From Apostichopus japonicus (Eukaryota; Echinodermata; Holothuroidea; Aspidochirotida; Stichopodidae), in NCBI RefSeq assembly GCF_037975245.1, contig NC_092570.1, positions 4,560,001 to 4,620,000 on the forward strand: DNA of 60,000 bases, read 5' to 3'. Under the pieces are notes generated by a model. It ran no database searches, was not told the origin of the DNA, and saw nothing but the letters and a program-made list of their open reading frames with translations. Shown here piece by piece: positions 1 to 53,100 of this stretch. The translations under genes were made by a program, and so were the position numbers. The first letter of the stretch is position 1. Each line of letters begins with the position of its first letter.

Positions 1-40258
<40,258 letters not shown>

Positions 40259-41240
40259 TTTGGTTTTCTAAAGAACTTATGATAATATTCCCTGTAGTGA
40301 CAGCTTCTGTAAACAGACGAAAAAAATGCGATAGAGAGAAATTAAAAAGAAATTTAAAGGGGTCAGGCCCTCACTGTTGGCAGATGAACTCCCTTCGTAT
40401 GGGGTACGTGAGTTCTTGAATAAACAAGAAGATGAAAACCTGATCATTGGTTGCAGACCTTGGAAGTATATGATAGGTCACGTGGTCAGTGCCCATATCT
40501 CTAAGAGGTTATTTTCCTCTCAGGTAGTAAACCTACATAATATTTAGTACAGGTTGAGGACAAATTTCGGATGATCGAATTACGTCCTAAAATAACAATC
40601 TTCAAATGAACTAATACGACAAAAATGACCATTCTGAATTTGCTTCACATTGTAGTATATTCAACATAGGTTTATGAACTTAACAAAGAACCCCATGGAA
40701 AGTAATATACCGTACGATTTTCTTTGTTTGTTTTTTGTTTTTTGGCGTAAAGAGAATGGTTTATGGGGTCCACCCTATGTGTGCACTCTATATTGATTCA
40801 CTCAGCATGTCGATTCAGTTAGTGTGCATCCACATATCTATGAGAAATTCTCAACAAACATGAAACTGGATTAGATGGATATGTGATTCAACTAAGATAT
40901 AATAAAACACCGGAGAACGCGTAAAAGGGTTATGGAACTCAATAAATAACAAATATCTCGTTAATATCTCCTACGTACTCAGTAGTAATTAAACGATTGA
41001 CCCCATTAACGAAGAAGAGATGCAAGACTTATCAAGAATTATACAACACCTAATTATATTCCGGCCATGGTCAATTGCATGCAAAAACCGCTCTATTCCA
41101 CTCTATGAAATAGAACCAAGTGTTATACTTTTTTGATAGCACTTTCTTCAATGGTAAGAGAGCAGAGAAACCTGTCTGTTCAAAACAATCTGTTGCATGA
41201 GTACATTTTACATCCAATTATATCCAAATTTGAAGGTGTT

Positions 41241-41416
41241 GTATAAAACAAATAATGAATGGTTTCCATTCGTGCAATAGTGCAAATATTTCATTCGTTG
41301 AAAGATGTAAGTTGTTCCATTCAACTCGGCTGCGCCTCGTTGAATGGAACAACTTACATCTTTCAACTCATGAAATATTTGCACTATTGCACTCATAACC
41401 ATTCATTATTTGTATA
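41241..41416. repeat. Foldback palindrome with about 80 bp arms
   Basis: The left arm runs from ATAAAACAAATAATGAATGG through GTTGTTCCATTCAAC. The right arm is its near-exact reverse complement after a short CGGCTGCGCC centre. Only a few mismatches. Confidence 0.9.
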
Positions 41417-42400
41417 CTAATGGAGATCCAATATAATACATCCTGTACTTGTAAAATCAACACTTCAAAATTTCTCTCAAATAAGCAAGCCTGGAAGTAA
41501 TATGATTGTGTTTATTGGACGAACAGATCCCTTTAACAGCTTGTCATCACTGACAATGACATGGCCTGGTGGATTACTAACCAATAATTCTCTACGGGAC
41601 ACTAAATGTGCGAATTCGTACAAACTCATGACGACTGCATTGTTACATTTTAATGTGATCAACATTTCCTGAAAAGAAGCACGCCTCTAGAGAATTATAA
41701 ACAAATTGAGCACGCCATTCACAGAATTGGACTCATGCAGCAGTGCACATAGTAGTTACGATGGTAAACTGTGCTTATGCTGTAAGCGCCACCTAAGTTA
41801 CACCAGGGAGTTGTTTCCATAACAACTTCCTGGTTACACCCACCCACCCACCCAATTACCCCTTCACTCACCCCGAAGTTTTCGTCTGTCCGTGAGAGAA
41901 AAAAAGGGAAGTTGTTAAACTTTTCCGTTGCAAATGCCAAAGTGCCATTTACACGGTCCTCCGTTTCAACTCTCTCCGAAGAGAATCGAATTACTGAACC
42001 AATTTTCTTGCTAATGGGAGTCAAAGCTGCGTACGGTGGCGACAGAAACCGAAAGGATTAGGCGTGACCTCTGGTACCACTTCTTTAGTCTAGCCGAAAA
42101 TAGTAGATGACTTCTATTGTCATTATAGTGGCACCTTTGAGGAAGAATTTTCGTTAATGTGGATACCATAGAAACCGGCATCAGCATGTTTCAAGTAAGG
42201 TAGATACTGGGATTAGGCTGGCCCCAAAATTTTGGCCTGCTAAAATGTCTAAAAGCTTCTGGATATAAGAAAGAGCTCAGTTGTGAAGACAAGGTAAACT
42301 TGTATTAAAGTAAGACAGAAAATTGGGGAATTGGTATATAGTGAACACACGAACAGGAATCCTATGAAAGCAAGCTGTCAGAAACCAGGATGACAGAAGA

Positions 42401-42588
42401 GGGATTTAGCTAGACCAAGATGCCATAAACGAAGCTGGATTCGAACAGGGATTTAGCTAGACCAAGATGCCATAAACGAAGCTTGATTCGAATAGGGATT
42501 TAGCTAGACCAAGATGCCATACACGAAGCAGGATTCGAAGAGGGATTTAGTTAGACCAAGATGCCATAAACGAAGCTGGATTCGAACA
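42401..42588. repeat. 47 bp tandem repeat, four copies
   Basis: Units start at 42,401, 42,448, 42,495 and 42,542 with GGGATTTAG(C/T)TAGACCAAG. They differ by a few substitutions, and a partial unit follows. Confidence 0.95.
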
Positions 42589-43316
42589 GCACATAAAGAA
42601 CGAAGCTGGATTAACGGCACAACAACAAAAACAACAAGCCTTTTGCCGGTCAGCAAGTTTTGCACACTATAAACCTACGTATTCCTATAGTCTCTTTGAC
42701 ATCGTAAATTTAAGTTCTTATCTTAATCATCCTCTTGTTAATTGTTATTGTTTTACCATCCTTCAAAGGGAACCTATCAACTATTATATCAACAAAACCA
42801 GATAAAAGTAAAAGGTCAATAACATCAAAACTCGACTACACTCATAAAATACTCGCCAATATAATATATAGGCTATATATTGTCCAATATTTACACTTAA
42901 AGGTGAACATTATTGGACCTTACTTTAAGCAAGCTAAACATGCTAGAAACGTTTGCTTGAAAATATTATCCTTAATGCACAAACTGTCCACGTGTTTACC
43001 AAGCATATATAGGAGTGATAAATTAGACAAGAATATGTTTCATTTGCCGGAAAATGATTGAAGGCGTGGTAGGGGTGGCAACATGAATGACCATTATTTG
43101 AATTCTAGCATATTTAAAGGCATATACTGGTCAGCTTTAAACCTTGAAATCGTTGTCATGACTGTACATCAGCTGTTGGATGTGTTGTCAAAAAGTTTCT
43201 TTTTTACCTCCAACCCTTTATACCTATTTACAGCAGTACAGCAGATTGAATTTCATCAAACTTAGAAATCCGGGTTCACATAGAGTTTCCCATGTATGGA
43301 TTGTTACTGGGAGTGA

Positions 43317-43627
43317 ACCGGTGCTGTGGCCGAGTGGATAAAGTCGGTGACATTTGAAGCAATGAGGCTTAGCAATCGGGAGGATCCAGGGTCCGATACC
43401 CGGCCGGGTCATGTTGAGGTGGGTTTTCAACTTTTCATCCAAGTGAAATATACGGTTTCCCCATCTGAAATGACTTTCTAAATCTTGAGTTTCCAATTGT
43501 GAGTCAAAATGTCGAATTGGAGGCCACCCGACGTGTAAGTTGTCATTCATAAGCCGTTGCGGGTTCTTCCCACATTTGTGGTCTCTTAAGCGCCGTAAAA
43601 ATAACTTCTGATTATTATTATTATTTT
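43317..43627 (+). mobile_element. tRNA-derived SINE family A, copy 2
   Basis: Same family as the element at 38,596, opposite orientation: GGTGCTGTGGCCGAGTGG, then GGGTCCGATACCC, a body with CCACCCGACGTGTAAG, and a TTATTATTATT tail. Both box B copies show point changes. Confidence 0.9.
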
Positions 43628-45930
43628 AGTTGAATGTAATACAATTCCTAACATTTCGTCGCCCGGACATGTTCATATTAGTCAAATAACAACGCTTACA
43701 ACGTACGGTGAACGTTTGTGAGTGTGGGTGGGCGGAGGGGATTGATTGAAAGTAATAAATGGTAGAACTCTTTTTTAAAAGATTTGGTGAAGATGCTGTA
43801 CCTCGATTGAAAAGAACGATCGCTGTTTTCTGTAAATTGTTGGTTATTCGTTTTCTCTCAGATTTACGCAGCACTGCTGATAAGTCGTTGATGATATGGA
43901 TAAGTACCGCCCACCCCCCCTCAACCCACTCACCGGTGCCTCCTTCTGTACCCCCCCCCCCAATCTGCCACTTCTCTGCATGTATTGCAATACGGTCCAT
44001 ATCTTGGTAGCCTAGCTTACACTCAATTTCTTCTCTATTTCCCCAAAATTCTTTCTGCCTATAGTGACATCTTCATTGTGGTATTTTCTACCCTACACAT
44101 TTGTGCTTGACACAACAATCCATTTTATATATATAGCGGGCTTTAGTGGCCAACACGGCCATTTTGTATTGTGTGATTTCCGTGCTATTGTATGGCGTAT
44201 TGCAAAGTTCACTGAAAAGCTATTAATTTCTTTGACTGTCTGAGAAGAGTTTTATGTTACAGCACTAACACAAACACATCTCGGATTTAACCAAAACAGC
44301 TTTCCAATTTTAAAGGGACAGTATCGATGTCTCTCTTTTTTTTAATAGCAAATACCCTGAGACAGTTTTCATCTCGTAATGAACGGAATTATTTCAGAAA
44401 AGATTGGAAATGCTTAAACTAATTTATAAATGTCAAAGATGTTTGGGATGAAAATAAGACATCTTTTGCTGCAAAAGACATTTAAGGCTGCTTAATTGCA
44501 GCCAGTCTCCTGATCATTTTTCCATATTATACGTGGCGCTTTAATTCATCCATATTTTAGTAATCGGTCTAAACCCTGCAAAAACAAACTATAAAATGCT
44601 CTGACATACCTCCGACGTTGCGACAAATTTTTTTGCTTTTATTTCGCTGAAATAAATCAAACTAAGGAAATTGTCAGATAATGGTGAGTTGGGTTAAATT
44701 GTGCGGACGAAATGCAGATGTTATCATCCAGGATGATGCAGGGCTGAAGTAAAAAAGAATATATTGAAGTAACTGGAGAAACGTGATCAAGGTTTGGGGA
44801 ATATAGATTATCCTTATAGGCGATGAAAACAACATAAGCGCGTCATAAACGGCGAATGGTATAAAGTAGTCCTGTAGACAGACTTGAAGCTATTCTTGTC
44901 GGATCTGAAAGATCAAGCCAAAGAATCAAGACACGGAATGCTGCGACGTTAAATATGACTCAATCTGATGTAGCAGCTGACCAGTTGACCAGCTGACCAG
45001 CTGACCATACCAGGGAGCTGTCTTCAGCTGACCCGAAAATGTATAGGCGTGAGAAAACTCTGTCCTCTTGCAACTCTTGCAAAGTCTCTTTAGCTGAAGT
45101 AAATTTGTTGCCGAAATTCAAGTACATTGTTATATCCTGCAGTGCATATTCATCCCAACGGGCTGTACCCTCGGTACTGTTACCCTCTGTTACACGTCGT
45201 ATCGTAAGAGAGGGAGTGGAACAGCATTCTCAACAGCCGGTCTAAAATTTCCCAGACTGGAAGATAATATATAGACAGAGATGGATGGATGAATTTTTTT
45301 TTGGGAGGGGGGAGGGGGTGGGGTATTGGTGACCCGGACCAGACTTACATAGCAGTACTGTAGTGTCATATTTAGAATTGTTCAAGTCTTCAGTTTTATC
45401 TAAAGACGGAGTTACAAGACTATCTTTTAATCCAGTCCGTGGAGTTATTCATCATAATTTTTCACATTATTATATCTGTATATAGTCATAATACTTAACT
45501 GGGTTAAGTTTCTTCACTTTCAATACCACTAAGAGCTCACACAACTTATTGAACCTTTTAACATACGGGTTTGCATTACATTCTTACTTACTTTATAAGA
45601 ATTGAATTTCAAGAAACAAACATTTCATAATACCAGCAGATCTGATCTGTTATTGTCAACTGAGCCGCATCACGTGCATATGTTACATGTTTTCCATGCA
45701 GTTAGCCTATACTATTGGATATACTAGACTTGCTACACAATAGTGCTTGTTTATTTGTTTCTGGTATGACTGCCTTTTTTCTTCTTCTCCAAAGCTCTTG
45801 CCTTACTGTTGTTGGAAGTATCCCTGCCGACACCCAACCCCCCCCCCCCCTCCGTGTTGAACCTGTGTTTGCACTGATTATCCACTTGAAATTCACATCA
45901 CTTATTACGTATTTTACACTCATGTACATT
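43628..45930. other. Intergenic, no feature recognised
   Basis: Open frames here are short and match nothing I know. A small GCTGACCA repeat lies at about 44,970-45,005. Confidence 0.6.
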
Positions 45931-45935
45931 GCCTA

Positions 45936-46500
45936 ATGTCAGGATTTACACTAAGACCATAACAAGACATTTCTTGTTATTATTAAGAAAAGCCACCCAC
46001 CACAAGGTAGAACCAAGGCATGAAAATGAAGCAACTCAAAGTCATCCACTCTCAACCCCATCCCCTCTTTACATCGAGACTGTGACTGTGTCATAATGAC
46101 TGTGCCATGCACCATCACCTCAATTGACGTATCACGTGTCACTTCGAAAGGGAATTGAAACTGATAGACTTTATTTTATGTTCCTCTTGGTGGTTACCCA
46201 CTTAAAATTCACATCACTTCGGCATAATATATGCCTATACGTAGTTAACACTCAGGGAAACTGAACCTCATGTCAGGATGCACACTAAGACCATAACAAG
46301 ACAATTTCGTTCTTTTTTCAGTAAGAAAAGTCCCTTCAAGATAGAACCAAGGCCCGAAAATGAAACAACTCAAGGTAATCCACTCTCAACCCCATTCTCT
46401 CTTTACATCGAGACTGTGACTGTGCCATAATGACTGTGCTACCATCACCTCAATTAACGTATCGAGAGTCGGCCTTTAAAGGGGAACTATAACTGATACA
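45936..46500. repeat. Two diverged direct copies of an about 210 bp repeat
   Basis: Copies at about 45,936-46,140 and 46,270-46,460 share TGTCAGGAT, ACACTAAGACCATAACAAGA, CACTCTCAACCCCAT and ATCGAGACTGTGACTGTG. A third, inverted and more diverged copy lies at about 47,430-47,545. Confidence 0.8.
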
Positions 46501-46900
46501 CTGTACGTTATGTTCCTCTCGATTGTATATTAAAGGCTTAATTAAAAGTTTCGTTATTCAAAGACTTTGTACAGAGTGTATACAAGCAAATGGGGGATAA
46601 AACCTAAAGGATTTGTATACGGACCTTCTTGTACAGTTAAACTTAACAAACCTGAACGTACTTTTACAACCGACCAAATATTTGCTGCCCATATATAGAA
46701 TAAGTACATCGATAGCTACTTTTTGTGTGTGTGTTAATAATATACGCTTCATTGATTATAGCTATAATACATCCAGGCCATATCCAGGCACGTTGTAATC
46801 CTGTCACAGTTTCTCAAGAGTGTTTTTCAAACATGGTCTTGTTGTATATAGTCGCATAGTATAGTAAAACGCCGGGCCTTTATTTCACAGTAGTGATATT

Positions 46901-46945
46901 TATTTGGCCTTTTGGCTAAGATTATGTGTAGTATCTGTTCCCTTT
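46901..46945 (+). pseudogene. U2 snRNA-like fragment
   Basis: GGCCTTTTGGCTAAGAT, then TGTAGTATCTGTTC, matches the 5' domain of U2 snRNA (stem I and the branch-point-pairing GTAGTA). Only a few changes fall between the two blocks. The expected stem IIa and Sm site do not follow; a different short hairpin (TTCCC...GGGAA) does. It looks like a truncated or chimeric copy, not a working U2 gene. Confidence 0.75.
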
Positions 46946-46980
46946 CGAGGGGAATGGTGATGCACACACACCCGACGATT

Positions 46981-47424
46981 ATGGCAGGCCATGTGGGACA
47001 AACACTGCATAATATATCAGCGTATTAATTGGAATTTATACGCGTATTAATTGGAATATATACGCGTATATATTATTAGCCAATCATATGGCCCTAATAT
47101 ACCCGCGTATTAATTCGAATATATACACGTATTAATTCGAATATATACACGTATTAATTCAAATATATACACGTAATAAATAGAATACATATGGGGATTA
47201 AATCCAATATATGCACGGATTAATAAGAATATACACGAAAACACATTTCCGCTCTTGCTGTGTACATATACCAAAGATAAATGTTTTGGCGGGCTCGCGA
47301 GATCGCTTCATGAAGCGAAATTTTACACATGTACAACAAATATTATATTCGAATCAAAACACGTATATATTCGAATTAATACGCGGATATATTATGCGGT
47401 GTTTGTCCCACATGGCTTGCCATA
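46981..47424. mobile_element. Long inverted-repeat element (MITE-like), about 444 bp
   Basis: About 55 bp arms start ATGGCAGGCCATGTGGGACA on the left and have the complement on the right, about 90% identical. The AT-rich interior has repeats of ATATACACGTATTAATTCGA. No coding capacity. Confidence 0.8.
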
Positions 47425-47872
47425 GACGATGATCACACAGTCACAGTCCCGATGCAAGGGGACTGGGGTTGAGAGCGGATCAGTCGTTCGGTAGTTTGGT
47501 TTTCGTGTCCAGGTTATTTCCTGGGTGACTTTTCTTACAAAGTATTAAAACTTATGTAGCAAAGGCAGGGGCGGATCCAGGGGGGGGGGCCGACCCGGCC
47601 CCGGCCCCCCCTTTTTGGAAATCAGTTGCGTTTTTTTTATGTGGGAGTACTTTAAATTCCTAATAGGCATAACTTGGTGAAAGAAAAGCCTAATATATAT
47701 CCAGCTGTTCTTCCCTGAAACGCGATCGTTTTTATTCCAAATTTGAAACTAAGGCAATTACCAGGCCTACGCGACATCACGTATTAATTAGATACGGCTC
47801 AGTACTATAGTGCTGACTATTACTGTCAGGGAAAATCAATGCACAGTTAGCAAGTATATCATAATTATCTGA

Positions 47873-47952
47873 ATGAAACGGGGTGTAGGCGGTTTTACAC
47901 TATCTAACGCAACGTAGTCGCCAAGAACCTGAAGTATTTTTAAGGGAGGGCC
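47873..47952 (+). repeat. Internal inverted repeat, left arm
   Basis: Pairs with 49,660-49,740, including GTGTAGGCGGTTTTACACTA and CCAAGAACCTGAAGTATTTT; about 97% identical by eye. Confidence 0.9.
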
Positions 47953-48990
47953 CAAGGAACATGAACTTATAGCATGCTCCTCGTGGTGAAGCATAATTGC
48001 ACCTATTAGGTGAATTGAGTGTACTGTTAATAGTAGGAGAGACTAGTGTAGGTTCTTATGACCAACTAGACCGGTTTCTGCTCTCAAACTTTATAGGAGC
48101 TTCATCAGTAGTAGCCTTTGAATATTTTATATTCGGCCTGGGCGTCTCGTTCTCAAAATGCATCAATTTTCTGTGCACGAGTTTTTATGGGCTCATAATG
48201 CAGCTATAAGAGCATCTAAAAGAGCTTCGTGTGAACCTTGAGAGTCAGCTGATTCTTCGTTAGTATGAAACCTTGAGTTAACAAGTAAACCTTTGAGATT
48301 TTGGTTTTATTTTTTTATTTATTATATTATATATAATAATTTGGTCGCTGTCGGCAAATTTTGGGTCTGTCGGCAAAAGGAGAAAAGGTGAAGAGAGCGG
48401 AAGGGGAAGAAAGAAGGAAAGCTGAATAGAGAAAAGGAGAACGGGAGCTTCTTTATCGGTTTTTTCGATTTTCCAGTTCTTCATCTGATAAACTCATTCA
48501 CCAATCCAATCACCCGACGCCTGCAAGTTAAAAACCTCTCGGCAAATAACTGATAATGTCACGGCCGTCAGTATAGCTACTGTAGCCAGGCTCAGCTAGA
48601 CGAGTGCCAGAATCGCCGGCAACTCAGTGAAAGAAATGGAATTAAAGGCTTCCGTATAGGCCGTAGCCCATGAGTCGTGCTATCGTGTGACAACGTGTTG
48701 TTATTAGCCTCTGTTCAGAATGACGTCATCGCAGATGTCATTCTTCGTTCTCCGTGGAAAACTTAAGGACACGGCTCACGAATTGTACACAATTTTTAAC
48801 GTTTCTCGCTTGTATATCAATGAATGTTGTTATTTCTCATTACCGGAAAGTTTTCTGAACATTTTCATCACGAAGTTTCACTATTTCAACGATCAGTGAA
48901 AGAGAAAACACAGTTCGATAATTGGTCCCAATTAATTCTTCTTCTGCCGACTGCCATAAAAATAATATCGAAATGGAAATTCTACGGTGC

Positions 48991-49540
48991 CAAATTTGAC
49001 TTAAAATATGCACCAGATTGCATCTAAGGACGTTTCAAAACTAAAAATTTTCCAAAGGGGAGGGGGACACCCCCTCCCCTTAGACCCCTCCCCCATTTCA
49101 GTCACCACTTCCAGATCCGTCGGCAAATCAAATTTGACTTAAAATATATACCAGATTGCATCTAAGGACGTTTCAAAACTAAAAGTTTTCCAAAGGGGAG
49201 GGGACACCCCCTCCCCTAAGACCCCTCCCCCATTTCAGTCACCACTTCCAGATCCGTCGGCAAATCAAATTTGATTTAAAATATGCACCAGATTGCATCA
49301 AAGGACGTTTCAAAACTAAAAATTTTCCAAAGGGGAGGGGGACACCCCCTCCCCTTAGACCCCTCCCCATTTCAGTCACCACTTCCAGATCCGTCGGCAA
49401 ATCAAATTTGACTTAAAATATACACCAGATTGCATCTAAGGATGTTTCAAAACTAAAAATTTTCCAAAAGGGAAGGGGACACCCCCTCCCCTTAGACCCC
49501 TCCCCCATTTCAGTCACCACTTCCAGATCCGTCGGCAAAT
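48991..49540. repeat. 137-138 bp tandem repeat, four copies
   Basis: Units start at about 48,991, 49,129, 49,266 and 49,403. Each contains CCAGATTGCATC, a GGGGAGGGG / CCCCTCCCC hairpin and AGATCCGTCGGCAAATCAAA. The units are very similar, which points to recent amplification. Confidence 0.95.
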
Positions 49541-49659
49541 CAAATCACCCCCCCCCCCCCCAACAAAAGAACCTTCGCTACGCCCCTGAATAGGAAGCAA
49601 GAAATAATCCACAAATTCCGATATATTTTCGGTCGGTGATCCGTTTCCGCTTATTATCA

Positions 49660-49740
49660 GGCCCTCCCTTAAAAATACTTCAGGTTCTTGGCGACTACGT
49701 TGCGTTAGATAGTGTAAAACCGCCTACACCCCCATTTCAT
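49660..49740 (-). repeat. Internal inverted repeat, right arm
   Basis: Reverse complement of 47,873-47,952, 1.7 kb away. Confidence 0.9.
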
Positions 49741-50128
49741 TAATAAGTATATCATAATTATCTCATTGAACATATCTTGTTTTATGTTTTTTCTTGGGGT
49801 GAATCTGGCGTCATAATTTTCGCGCAAAAGAAAAAACGAATCGACGCAATAATAGTGTATCCATTGTACATGCACTGTTGAGCGTTCTTAAATATGTGTC
49901 TATCGAGCAAAAATATGTGCACAAAAAAGCGTGTCTGCAACGTTTCTGGTTTTTCTAGTTTTTGGCGAAATGTTTCACCATTTTGCATCTAAGCACTCAC
50001 AATTAACCAAAAATTTCCAAGGGGGAGGGGGCCCCTCCCCCTAGACCCCTCCCCCAGGACGCAGATCACTAAAGTGCTACCATCGGGATGTCGGCCCCCC
50101 CTTTCTCAAAATCCTGGATCCGCCCCTG

Positions 50129-53100
50129 AAAGGTGACCTTTTTTCTCTCAATAAAATCATGATAAACGGTACGGTACTATCGATACATAGTCTAAATGCA
50201 TGGTCACATTTTCAGATGTAAGATAAGGAGATTGAAGATTTTACAGAGTAGAACCTATACCAGTTAAGTGAAATAACCTTTTTGAGATTTATCGGGATAC
50301 TCCGGTGAAAGACAATGTTACACTTTAGTATAATGCAAAGAAAAATGTTCTTCATTGTTAGTTGAAAACCTCCATCTCAGTATCTTGTCCCTACTGCCAG
50401 CCTATGGTAGATTGGTTGTAACCTATTTTGACTGGCTTTTCTAAAGTTTAAACCCTCGATTTATTCCCTGGATTCGAGCATAATTTATTGTAGTATAGCT
50501 ATAGGTGCAGGGTCTGGGATATTATATAATGACAAATGTTCTTAAAAGGCTTTTATTTTCTGATATAATATTTCTTGTTGATATATAATTGACGCCTTTT
50601 AAATTTGGAATGTTTTGTTAAGCTGTCAATTACGGTTCGTTGTATTTAGAATTTCATTAAATAAAGAAAAAATTTTGGGGTAGACAGTGAGTTAAATGTT
50701 ACAAAGAAAGACTTCAAAAAAACATTTTCAGCTGATTCACCCAAGATGACATCATTCACTTTGCTGTTGCCGGATGCATTAACAAAATATCACCGAATTT
50801 GCAAAAAAGATAAGAAACATATCTTCGCCATACAAAATACTATAATGATGCAGTTTTCACCAAAAGATGTAACCATTACTCACCATTTAAGTAAGCAATC
50901 ACCATAAGACTTCATTTACCGGAATATGTTTTCACCAAACCGTTAATTTAATTCCTTTTTCATATCTTATTTCATGTTATTGCCTTTAGGCCTCATCGAA
51001 ATCATGTGCATATAGCCTACAAGGAAATTAGAAAAAAAAGACATTTCCAAAGGCCTGGTATCATCATGTTATTAGCATGTACGAACTAATACAGAACAGG
51101 ACACAAACGTATTTGAAATATCGTATATAGACTATAGAATGCATGTTTCGGCAAAATTGTAATGTGCATGCCTACTATAGGCTATATGTTGTGTTACGAT
51201 ACATGCAAAGTCCCAGGCGCCGTTCTATCTAACAATATATATCATTCACTTGCCAACAAAATGAATATAAATGGCAGAAACAGAATTAACAGCTGGTAGG
51301 CTTCGGTAGGCATATTTCAAATTAGTTATTTACGCTACAAACGTGATCCGTGGACAAGTATTTCTATGCTGGAATTATCGTACATGTATATGCATGCAAA
51401 GGAGTATAAAGCTATCGGTACTTACGATTTTGGCTGCAAGCTTTCCAACGAGAGCTCAACGTGTTGGATCACACTGAAAGACAGTGGACACAGTTTATCC
51501 GGTTAGCTAGTTTGAATATCAATATCCTCCACCGAATATATCATATTCGCGGAAGCAATATAAGCCTAATACAAGTGTGTATGTAAATATATATATACGC
51601 TAAATCCGAGGTGGTTCGATCCAGGTCTAGTATAAACTAGAAAAAAATGAGCTACCAGGACACCTTTCATACATTCACCGAGACTGCGTAAGCACGGTCT
51701 GCCCAAACGATCACTAGTTTGGCGCTGATGCACGGGAACGGTGACCGTGTTTTGTTTACGATGTTGTAAGAGCTACCGTACTGTTCAAATATACAAAGCA
51801 GCGTACCGTATAAGAAACAACTTTGATTGAAAAGGAAACGCTTTTGTCAAATAAATTCTTACTGGGACTGCCAGGTGGACTTAACTGTAGTATGTATGCA
51901 TAATGCAAGTAAACATTATTGAAAAGGAAATGATATACGTTCGTCTATATGCCTGTTGATAATAACATAGATATAGGCGTAGGCTACTAGACTGCCGGAT
52001 GATCAAAATTTGTATAACTTGAAAATACGCTGATTTTTCTTTTCCTTTTTATTCTGTCGGTAATGTCTTCGAGTCTCTAAACTAAAGCTCGGGCGAAAAA
52101 TGTAAAATCCGTGATGACAAATTATCAAGCGATCGTAAAACACCGGAATAAGAAGGATGGACAAACGGAAAGCTGAGCTCCTTACGGTTGCTGGTATAAT
52201 ACACTCACATCACGTAAATCTAATGAGTGTGTGGTATATATCAGTGATCAATGGTCCTATAAATAGGCAAGTGTGATTTTGAGTCATCGTCTAAGTTCGT
52301 GAGCGGAACTTAACTTATTTTTATGTTTGTTTTGTTAATTAAGCTACGGTCATCAATACCGGTACTGCCCCCAAAGAAGGCTATGCTAGAAACTGTAGAA
52401 AACCAAGAAATGGTCGTGCCAAAACGTCAATGGACATCTCTGAAAAAATTGCACTAATGGAACCATTTAAAGGGTGTGCAAAAAGAAACGTCTAATGCCG
52501 GTAATTTGACCTAGTTTCGAATGAGGTGTAACAGAAGTGTTAAACACCACAATCGATCCCAGAAAATACACACACAGCTTGCTACCGTTGGTAATTAGAC
52601 ATTAGTGTACAGTCAGTACATACAGCTGGGGTCAATACCCACAGCACGGTATACAGACGATACAGCGATGGACATCTCAGGTCCAGCTAAAGATAACAAT
52701 TAAGGTATCACGTATCATTACTGTCTGCATTTTGTAGCGACACGAACAAAACGTCACTTGCAAGCAACAGAAAGTTAACTTTTCAGATGGCCGCACGCGG
52801 TTTGGGGCGAGTCTTCAATGCCTTTAATTGCGGCAGTGAAACTTCCTTGGCGTTGCAGTGGAAATAATTTGGAGCAGGCCATAATTATATGCAAATAGAC
52901 TGGCGCAGCCTATTGTTTATTATTGTAGCAATTATTCTATCATACTTTTATAATTTACTTTGCTGAAAATTATTCCCAAATATTGACGACGGTTATTATA
53001 TGATAAATTAAATAAAGTTAATAGTCAACTCAATGATAATGTATTTGAGACTCGAGCAGTAAAATGCTGCAGGGCCGGGTTTATCATTGGACTAGATGAA

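Larger units (their letters stand above)
47566..50128. mobile_element. Composite hAT-like element, 2.56 kb
   Basis: Perfect 16 bp terminal inverted repeats CAGGGGCGGATCCAGG / CCTGGATCCGCCCCTG. Both sides abut the direct repeat AAAGG (5 bp). Inside are a pair of 80 bp inverted repeats and a four-unit 137 bp array. A separate element end, GCTACGCCCCTG (about 49,567-49,578), suggests a second nested element. No transposase frame is visible. Confidence 0.8.

Noticed and set aside
42735-43061. 108-residue plus-strand frame
   Set aside because: AT-rich sequence with no recognisable motif, neighbouring exon or splice logic.
43224-43550. 108-residue minus-strand frame
   Set aside because: It lies mostly within SINE family A and has no recognisable domain.
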